Part shown: piece after piece, positions 33,901 to 44,752 of the stretch | Numbering within the stretch: the first letter of the stretch is position 1 | How the letters are laid out: every line of letters begins with the position of its first letter | Assembly (NCBI RefSeq): GCF_016097555.1 | Contig: NC_054703.1 | Coordinates: forward strand, 2,481,920 to 2,545,919 | Length of the DNA stretch: 64,000 bases | Direction: 5' to 3' | DNA from: Gigantopelta aegis | Lineage: Eukaryota; Mollusca; Gastropoda; Neomphalida; Peltospiridae | The notes under the pieces: generated by a model | Seen by the model: only the letters and a program-made list of their open reading frames with translations | Told to the model about the DNA's origin: nothing | Databases searched by the model: none | Position numbers and translations under genes: made by a program

Positions 33901-36900
33901 GAAAATTAAACTGCAAGACACTGTTGTTCGTTTGTTTGTTTGTTCTTCGTTGTAGGTTTTTTTTTCTAACTATGAATCAACAGAAAGCGAAGAATGACGT
34001 GTTTTGGGGAAGAAAATTAAATTGCAAGACACTGTTGTTCGTTCGTTTGTTCTTTGTTCTTGGTTTTTTTTTCTTCTAACCATGAATCAACAGAAAGCGA
34101 AGAATGACGCGTTTTGGGGGAAGAAAATTAAATTGCAAGACACTGTTGTTCGTTCGTTTGTTCTTGGTTTTCTTCTAACCATGAATCAACAGAAAGCGAA
34201 GAATGACGCGTTTTGGGGAAGAAAATTAAATTGCAAGACACTGTTGTTGTTCGTTCGTTTGTTCTTTGTTCTTGTGGGTTTTTTCTAACAATGAATCAAC
34301 AGAAAGCGAAGAATGACGCGTTTTGGGGAAGAAAATTAAATTGCAAGACACTGTTGTTCGTTCGTTTGTTCTTTGTTCTTGGTTTTTTTCTAACCATGAA
34401 TCAACAGAAAGAGAAGAATGACGCGTTTTGGGGAAGAAAATTAAATTGCAAGACACTGTTGTTCGTTCGTTTGTTCTTTGTTCTTGGGGTTTTTCTTACC
34501 ATGAATCAACAGAAAGCGAATAAAACAAGATTGTCCAAATATCTCTCATAACTGTATATCTATTAGATCTCTCTGTAACAGGCAGTTCAAAACCGCCTTG
34601 GCTCGTCTAGGTATGATCAGATATACGATCTTATATAAAGTATATATTATATAGCACGTTTAGTTCACTAGAAAAAACAACAAAAACACAATACACTTTG
34701 GAATCTGTATTAACCTATGCTGACAAATGTACAGCCGCAGTAGTTAATTAATAACAACCCAGAACTGATCACTTATTTAGTTAATCTCTAGGTGTCTAGT
34801 TTACACAATATGCTAATCACTTCACCGTGACACAACACCCACACGTGTGATAATTGAGAAACGCGTCTGGGAGAAGTTAATTAATAAAGGAATTACAACA
34901 CTATTCCTAACTGGTTAATTTTTAATTAACCCTTACTACTCGTTCAGTAACGTGTGATAATTGAGAAACGCTGCCAGGAGAACTTAATTAATAAAGGAAT
35001 TACAACACTATTCCTAACTGGTTAATTTTTAATTAACCCTTAACTACTCATTCAGTAACCTTGTAACACAGAATTAATACTGGTACCTATCAAAATAAAG
35101 ACAATAACCTACAGTTTACCTAGGTCTTCTAGGATGACTGGCTAAGCTTTATATTACCAAATACTCTATAATGTTAGAACAAAAAGTCTACGATTTACTT
35201 CGTCAGATGACCGAAGACACTGTCTAAAGAATATTGGTATAATACAGTATTAAAATATTTAAAGTCACATCAATCACATCAAGGTTATACAACAGAGCAG
35301 ACTACGTTCCCTGGGAGCCGTCCTTTTTGCTCCTCATCATAACTCTAAAATTCTAGCTATTTATTATAAAAATCAGAATATCGCCTGGGGGTACAAGGCG
35401 GTCCTCCCCCTATCATCTAATATTCCACCTCTCCCAGAGACGCATTTTTCTCTTTGATCGCCAGACTTACTGACGCCATCGTCGCCAAATCACGGTTGTA
35501 AAAACCGCAATCGCAGAGGTATTACGTAACTACTGGCCACATGGCTCCGCACCTGGGCTGGGTGTGTATTAGACGACCATCGCGCAGAAGTATTACGTAA
35601 CAAGTTGCCCACCTAGCTAAGTGCATTTGGAACTGCACACGGCCTTCTAAAACAATTAATATCGCCACAGGCGAAAACAAAATTAAGAGCATGTACCGTC
35701 ACACACACCCACCTCAAAAAGGATATTTCCTCTACTCTAGGAATAGGGAAATATACTACATTAAAACAAAAAGGTGCGTTAACCGACGCATACAGGCATT
35801 TATAACACAAGTAATAATAAGGTGACTACCAGTAATCACACTGAGTCTCTGAGTCCCTGGTATACAAATAAAATATATATAAACAAAACAGAAATCAAGA
35901 ATGTCAACACATTATCATAACGTTCAACTTCGGGACAGGGCATCAGCGATTACATTGGATGTGCCCTTGATATGTTCAATGGTAATTGGGTATTCTTGCA
36001 GAAGAAGACTCCACCTCAAAACTCTCTGGTTGGTGGCTTTCATTCTGTGAATGAAAGTAAGCGGATTATGATCAGTAAAGACCACCACTTGGTGCACTGC
36101 CGATTTCACGTAGATCTGAAAATGCTTCAGAGCTTGTACCATGGCCAAAGCTTCCTTCTCTATAGTGGAATAGTTCACCTGGTGTTTGTCAAACTTTTTC
36201 GAGAAGAAACTTACAGGATGGTGCAGTCCATTTTCGTCTTCCTGGAACAGCACAGCTCCAGCTCCCACGTCACTTGCATCCACAGCTAGCTTGAACGGCA
36301 TTCGGTAGTCTGGTGCTGCCATCACGGGAGACTAGGAGAGCATCTGCTTGAGACGGTTAAATGACTTCTCGCATTCATCTGACCACTGGAACTTCGTTTC
36401 CTTCTTTAGCAGCGAGGTGATGGGGGCGTCGCAAATCTAGCACAGAAACGACGATAATAACCGGCCATACCAAGGAACCGGCGAACTTCACGACGGTTGG
36501 TCGGTGCAGGGTGCTGGCTGATGCTTAGTGTCTTGGCCTGCAGTGGGGCGACGCAACCATGTCCGACAGTATGACCTAAGTAGGTCACTGAAGCTCTCAC
36601 GAATTCACATTTGCCCAGGTTCACAGTCAAGTTAGCTTTCTGTAGGCGACTGAATATTAGTTGTAACCTGGTTAAATGTTCATCCCAAGTGTCGGTGGCT
36701 AACACCACATCGTCCAGATACACACTGACGTTTTCTAAATCAGATAACACCTGGTTCATCATCCTTTGAAAGGCAGCAGGAGCAGTCTTCAAACCAAACG
36801 GCATCACTCGGAATTGGAAGAGGCCGTCAGGTGTGATGATCGCCAGAATGTCCTTAGCTTCCTCCGTTAACGGAATGGCATAAAAACCCTTCAGTAGGTC

Positions 36901-39900
36901 CAATTTGGTGATGTATTGCGCGTGTCCAACTCGGTCGATGCAATCGTCAAGGCGGGGTAGAGGGTAGGCATCTGCCTTGATGAGTTGATTCACGCGACTT
37001 AGGTCAGCGCACAACCGGAAACTGTTATCTCCCTTTTGAATCAGAATAACAGGTGATGCCCACTGACTGTTTGATGGTTCCAGAATGTCGTGTTCCAACA
37101 TGTAATCTATCTCTTTTTTTAGTGCCGCACGTTTTACAGGATTTATCCGATAGGCATGCTGTCGAATCGGTGTAGCGTTGGGTTCCAAGTGCACATCCTG
37201 GATTAAAGTATTGGTAACCGTTGGAAAGTCCTGACAAATGGAAACATTGTCTTGTATCAACGTAGTCAGCTTTGCTCGCTGGGGGCTGTCAAGGTGCTGT
37301 AGATAGGAACTCAAGTCTGCTAGAATCTGGCTGTTGGTTAATTTGATCTCCGCAGTCTTGACGTCATCACAGGAAATTGAGTGACTCTCAATTTGGACAG
37401 GCAACACTGGAACTATCGACAGTCTGTCAAAATAACCTTTTAGCAAATTGATGTGACAATACCTACTTTTCCTAACCCTATCAGGAGTGTTTATCACATA
37501 CCCTGTCTCATTAACCCGTTTGTGCACAACATAGGGACCGAAATACCGGTTCTGTAATGAACCCCGTTTAATGGGAAGGTACAGCAGCACTTTATCCCCT
37601 GGTTTAAATTCCCGACTCTTAGCCTTCCTATCAAACACTGATTTTATTTTGCTCTGAGCATAGCTCAGATGCTTCCTAGCCAGTTCGGTCGCCTGCCACA
37701 ACCTATCTCTAACTCTCCCTACATAAATCAGAAGGTTTTCGGCATTATCCTTGTCTAACCAACTATCTTTTACCAATTTGAGAGGGCCTCGGGCTGAATG
37801 CCCATAGACCAACTCAAATGGGGTGAATCCTAAGGATTCTTGCTTAGCATCCCGTGCTGCGAACAACACGAAAGGAATTGACTGGCCCCAGTCAGTACCA
37901 TTGTCGAAACAATGGCAGCGAAGCATACTTTTCATGCTCTGGTGGAAACGTTCTATGGCGCCCTGGCTCTCAGGGTGGAATGCAGCAGAACGAATCTGTC
38001 GTATATCTAACATAGACAGTACTTGCTGGATTAACTTGCTCATAAAGTTCGTACCCCGGTCGCTTTGAATTTCACCTGGTAAACCTGTGTACGTAAAGTA
38101 CTTAAGCAGCGCACTAGCTACAACCGACGCAGTAACCTTCCTTAAGGGAATCGCCTCTGGAAAACGCGTAGTTAAGCACATAATTGTTAACAAGAATTGG
38201 TTGCCTGAACGCGTTTTCGGTAATGGCCACACGACATCTATCAACACTTTTGAAAAGGCTTCCCCAACTATGGGAACCTTCTGCAGGGGATAGGGAGGAA
38301 TTAGCTGATTTGGTTTGCCCACAACCTGACACACATGACATGACATACAATGCTTACTGACATCTGCAAACATTCCCTTCCAATAAAACTCTGAGGCAAG
38401 TTTACCATGAGTTTTATTCCGCCCTAAGTGGCCAGCAAACACGTCCTCATGTGCTAACAATAACAATGACGGACGGTACTTAGAGGGCATCACAATTCTA
38501 CATCTTGTCACACATTCCTCACTATCAGGCACAACCTTTTCCACACTCTTATTCATTAACACTCCCATGTCCATATAATACCCTGACATCTGATCCTCCA
38601 TCTCACCCTCAGTTAACAATGTAGTGCGAGCTGCCAACAAACTTGGGTCAGCCCCCTGCTCTAGGATTAACTCTTGTCTATTACAATGTAAGTCCCCCCT
38701 ATCAAACACAACTGGTTCATTTCCCCTCTGCGGGAGATCAACAGGTTCCACCACATTTAATTCCTCAGTTGACTTATCTACCATTTTACTGATAACCTCA
38801 TCCACTCCAATTTCATGGCTCACACACGTATCAGACAAATCACAAATATCCTCTGGGTCTCGTGCTAACCTACTGGCCACAGCCCTAGTCATTACACACG
38901 CAGGATATCTAGTCTCATCAACCTCACACTCTTCTATGGGTAAAGGGCTGTCTTCAATTAACAATTGGTCACATTGCGGCTGACAACATTGACTAGTCAA
39001 ATCATTACCCAACAAAACTCCTATGTTTTCAAAAGGCAAGTCCTTCACAACACCCATAATGACTGGTCCCGTCACAAACTTCGAACACAAGAAAACCTTA
39101 TGTAACCTAACAACCATATTTTCTCCAGTAACCGAGGTTAAAGCCAAACTACGTCCAGTATCTGAATTCTCAATACCAGCTAAAAACTCTTGCGTGATCA
39201 GGCTCTGACTACACCCGGTATCTCTATAGATTGATATTGCCTTAGGACTCAATTCTTGTTTCACATCACAAACCATACCAGTGGACACATACGGATTTAC
39301 TTTCTCTGCCATGGGACTAACCATTAACTCTCTCACTAACGGAGCTGACCTCACTAAACCGACCACTTGCGCATTATCGCGTTTCCTTTTAAAACAGTCC
39401 CCGATAAGATGGTTATCCTTTTTACAGTAACTGCAATGTGGACGAAAAGTTCGTGCATTGGCTGATATTGCAAGTCTATCCTTACTTTGCCCACCAGGTG
39501 CATTCCTTGCCTGACTAGCTGACCAACTAGATGACTCTCCCCGATAGTTACTTTCCCGGGAAAAACCTAGCTGAAATTTCTTCTTATCACCCTGTTGTAA
39601 AGAGCTACCCGGTACTGCCTGAGCTTTGTGTATTAACACGTAATCATCTGTCACTATGCCTGCCTCCTCTATCTTTTTGACTTCACGATCCTCTAAGTGA
39701 ATACGTATGCTAACTGGTAATCCATTTTTAATGTCCTGTAAGATCAACAACTTCCGTAACTCGGTATATGACTCTACCTGATGAGACACCACCCATTTAT
39801 CAAACATCCCTGCCTTCTTAGCCACAAACTCACTATAAGACTGACCCTGCGTTTTTCTCAACTCGCTATACCGTAACCGATAATCCTCAGGTCGTAATTC

Positions 39901-41771
39901 ATACGCCCTCAACACTGCCGCCTTAACTAGGTCGTACTGACTTGCTCGCTCATCACTCATTGAATTATAAGCTACGCTAGCCTTCCCATTAAACTTAGAC
40001 ACGGCTAACAATGTCCACTTAGACTGCGGCCAATTTAGCTGCTTAGCGGCTCGTTCAAAACGTTGAAAGAACATATCTACCTCCTGGTCATCAAATACAG
40101 GCAGTGATCTATAAGCCTCGGACATGTTAAAACCATTTCCTGCCTCTCGTCTAACTTCATCAGTATTCAACTTTAACTCATGTTCCACTTTTAATTTTTC
40201 TAACTGGAATTCTCTATCCCTATCTCTCTCTTCTCTACCCCTCTCTTCTCTCTCTCTCTCTCTCTCTCTCTATCCCTATCTTCTTTTTCTCTATCTCTAT
40301 CTTCTTTCTCTCTCCCTCTCTCTATCCCTCTCTTCCCTTTCTCTATCTCTATCTTCTTTCTATCTATCCCTCTCTTCTCTTTCTCTCTCTCTCTCTCTAT
40401 CTCTTCTCTCTATCTTCTCTATCTCTCTCTCTATCTTCTCTATCTCTCTCTCTATCTAATGCACGTTCTTCTCTTTCGTACTCAAGCTTTTTAAAAGCTA
40501 ATTGTTGTTCCACACTTAACTCATTTATCCCTATCTCTGGAACAATCTCACTGTCTTCCATAACAGGACTGTCACCAAAAACTTCCTGGATAATAATTGT
40601 CCTTATATCTCCTAAGGTTTTAGCTGATGTTAAGTCAATTTCTCGCTCACCCGCGATTTCAACTAACTCGGCCTTACGTGCTCGCTTAATCTCCACTACA
40701 CTGAGCGTAGGCCTATCCAGCAAATTCTTATCCATGTTTAGATATGACGCACTTAATATTAATTAATTTTCTAGTGAACAACGTTGCTACTTCTAGTTAA
40801 ATTGTAAAATTAATTTATAAAGCCCCCATTTACAAACAATACTTTTTTTAAATATGCCTGTCCCGTTTCAGATCCGGGACGACCGCCCCAATTTTCTACT
40901 CCTGTCACGGGGATTCTTTAATACCCGTAACTGAATAAAACAAGATTGTCCAAATATCTCTCATAACTGTATATCTATTAGATCTCTCTGTAACAGGCAG
41001 TTCAAAACCGCCTTGGCTCGTCTAGGTAGGATCAGAGATACGATCTTATATAAAGTATATATTATATAGCACGTTTAGTTCACTAGAAAACACAACAAAA
41101 ACACAATACACTTTGGAATCTGTATTAACCTACGCTGACAAATGTACAGCCGCAGTAGTTAATTAATAACAACAATAATAACAACCCAGAACTGATCACT
41201 TAATTAGTTAATCTCTAGGTGTCTAGTTTACACAATATGCTAATCACTTCACCGTGACACAACACCCACACGTGTGATAATTGAGAAACGATTCTAGGAG
41301 AAGTTAATTAATAAAGGAATTACAATCACATCAATCACATCAATCACATCAAGGTTATACAACAGAGCAGACTACGTTCCCTGGGAGCCGTCCTTTTTGC
41401 TTCTCATCATAACTCTAAAATTCTAGCTATTTATTATAAAAATCAGAATATCGCCTGGGGGTACAAGGCGGTCCTCCCCCTATCATCTGATATTCCACCT
41501 CTCCCAGAGACGCATTTTTCTCTTTGATCGCCAGACTTACTGACGCCATCGTCGCCAAATCACGGTTGTAAAAACCGCAATCGCAGAGGTATTACGTAAC
41601 TACTGGCCACATGGCTCCGCACCTGGGCTGGGTGTGTATTAGACGACCATCGCGCAGAAGTATTACGTAACAAGTTGCCCACCTAGCTAAGTGCATTTGG
41701 AACTGCACACGGCCTTCTAAAACAATTAATATCGCCACAGGCGAAAACAAAATTAAGAGCATGTACCGTCA

Positions 41772-41807
<36 letters not shown>

Positions 41808-41888
41808 ATTCATGTGTGTGTGTGTGTGTGTGGTGTGTGTGTGTGTGCGTGTGTGTGTATTCATGTGTGTGTGTGCGTGCGTGTGTGC

Positions 41889-41932
<44 letters not shown>

Positions 41933-44674
41933 AGTGTGTGTGTGTGTGTGTGTGAAGTGTTGGGGTGGGTGGCTGGGGTGTTGGGGTGTTGCTGTTATTT
42001 TTAACCCGACATTGCCGTTTTAAGGAGACAGCTGAGTTCCTGAAACTTATTCAATATGTTTGTGGTCGTCCTAACATTTGTGGTTGCCCAAACTAGATTT
42101 TACCTCCCAATAATAGAATAATACATATTACAAGGAAACACTGCTTAGGCATACTGAAAATACACACACAGACATTTTATATAAGAAAATGTATACAATA
42201 TGTAATTGTGTTCGTTAAAAAGACTCTGTCGGTCGGCAACATCTTAACAATGTCAGAAATCCGAGGACACTGTCCGCAATCCGACAGTCGCTGTAATTAC
42301 AAGGTTCCAGCGAGAAAGAAGATTCAAAGAGCAAAATAAAATATAATTCAAGACGTAAAATTAGATTCGAGTGAGAAAACGTATTAAGAACACTGGCGTA
42401 ACACGGGGGTGGGGGTGCATGCAGTGGCGTAGCGAGAGGGGGAGGGGCACGGAGGCCATGTCTCCTCAATCATACCTTTTTTTTTTCTTCTTTTTTTTTA
42501 CTGTATTAAATTTTATAAAATCACATACATACATGCATAGTGTGGGTTGCCCCCCCCCCCCCCCCCCCCCATAATGGGTTCCAACCCAATCTAAAACCCT
42601 GGTCTATGCCCTCTCAATTACACCGTTTTACATCCACCACCTTTCATATTTTCTTGTCCCATAACGCGACTCATAGTGTGGTTGCCCACCCCCTCTAGAC
42701 GCGTGTGCAGGGGGGGGGGGGGGTGTTCGGGGGTCGAAACCTTTCCCTGCTCAAGCAATTTTTGCTTTTTTTCAATATATATTTTGCGAGAGAAAATGAC
42801 TCGACCCTCCTATAAACCTCTGTCGCCATTGTCTAGACTCGCTCCTGTACACGCCCCCACCCCCCACCCCGATATAAAGAATACTCACTCGGGTCAACCC
42901 TGGTCATCGTCAGCTTTTTATAGTGGTCGTGATCACCCCTGTGGAAAAACAAACAAACATGCATGCTGAGAGTACCGCTAAACATAAGCGTACGATACAG
43001 GGGGTTGGGGGGGGGGGGGGGCAACCCCACTCCCGAGTGCTGGAGCAAATCTTTAAATTAGGGCAAAAACAGTAGAGATATTCGGGGGAAATGTGCTAAC
43101 CTGAGATATTTTTTCCATGTATTTCCATCATTCTCCCTTCAAAATTAGTTGTAGTCCATGTACAAATACGTAGTGATTCATTTCCAACCCTATACAGATG
43201 TTTGGCAGTAATGCTAATATGAATAATTGTTGTTATCCAGATTCGGGCAAAAAAACATCCTAACACACTACAAAAATGGGAGCCCATACAGCTATGCTGA
43301 TAAAGCAATACATGTCCCCTAACTAATTTTCAATTTCAATGATCAAAAAACACCTCTAATAGTAAAATAAATACGCCGTAAGGTTTACAAACTATAGAAA
43401 GAAAGAAAGAAAGAAAGAAATTTTTATTTAATGACGCACTCAACACATTTTATTTACGGTTATATGGCGTCAGACATATTGTTAAGGACTACACAGAGTT
43501 TGAGAGGAAACCCGCTGTCGCCACTACATGGGTTACTCTTTCCAATTAGCAGCAAGGGATTTTTTATTTGCGCTTCCCACAGGCAGGATAGCACAAACCA
43601 TGGCCTTTGTTGAACCAGTTATGGATCACTGGTCGGTGCAAGTGGTTTACACCTACCCAATGAGCCTTGCGGAACACTCACTCAGCGTCTGTAGTCGGTA
43701 TCTGGATTTAAAAATCCCATGCCTCGACTGGGATCCGAACCCAGTACCTACCAGCCTGTAGACCGATGGCCTAACCACGCCGCCACCGAGGCCGGTTACA
43801 AACTATAGAGTCCGACGAGACCTTAGCATATTGCTATTTAATTAAAAGCTTATATTCACAACAGTTATCTAATGCAAGGGTCAGACTACCAAGTGCTAGC
43901 ACAAAGTTGGCCAACTTTCTGGTGTCACTTCTACAACGGTCCAGTTGCTATTTCGAGCGCTCTTACAACTCGATTCTCGTCGTACATGTATACTATGTAT
44001 ATAACTCCTACAACCATTAATTGTTAATCTGAGCGTATACATCGAACTTTGACAGTTGGCAGGGTTTCTGCCTGAGGGTAAACCGGGTATGGCGCCATAC
44101 CCAATTTTTTTGGCAGATTTTATTTTTTTAAGTTGATATTTTGACAAAATTATTGACTTATCATTACTGTATGATTTTCTAAACCCTAACCCTAAACCTT
44201 TTTCTTTCTGGGAGGAGCCCCAGTCCTTGGGTTTTGAAAATTATAGGCGAGTGGAAAATCGCACACCTCAATATGCTAAGGCGAGTGAAAAATCACTCTC
44301 CAAAATAAATAAAATAGGCAGTGTAGCTCCGATTGGATTTTGACTGGTACGTCTACAAACTTGTTTATTAAACCAGTATTTCCCGATTTATTCAACAAAG
44401 AGAAATACCAGTTGAACGACTGCATGGAAGCCATTGGCATGTTTTTATTATTATTATTATTTTTTAATAAAAGGATCTTCCTATCAGCTAAATGAGCTAT
44501 GAAAACTGTTGATTTTTGTGAACAGTGGAAATAAATATACCCATCTATTTTACATGCGCCGTTTGTTCAGTGTAACGTGCGCTGTTTTTCACACTCGTCA
44601 AACTGAAATTACGTGCGCTGTACGAGCGCGATCGCACCCGCACCCCCGCACCTTAAAAAGCAAAATCTGGAGCG

Positions 44675-44752
<78 letters not shown>

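Larger units (their letters stand above)
34518..41773 (-). mobile_element. Gypsy-group LTR retrotransposon, Gmr1-like domain order
   Basis: Fossil element inside DHFR intron 2, same strand as the gene. Parts in its own order: 5' LTR (about 40892-41773), primer-binding-like site, gag, protease, integrase, reverse transcriptase, RNase H, purine-rich tract, 3' LTR (34518-35713). No envelope gene. Where they align the LTRs are nearly identical, which suggests a young insertion, but they differ in length. The coding part looks nearly whole, with about two breaks. No matching target duplication: the flanks are a tandem array on one side and a GT repeat on the other. Confidence 0.9.

Noticed and set aside
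35714-35923. Envelope gene in the LTR element
   Set aside because: Only about 200 bp lie between RNase H and the 3' LTR, with no such frame.
44178-44196. Interstitial telomere
   Set aside because: Only two or three units, found inside element Z in both copies; no telomeric array.
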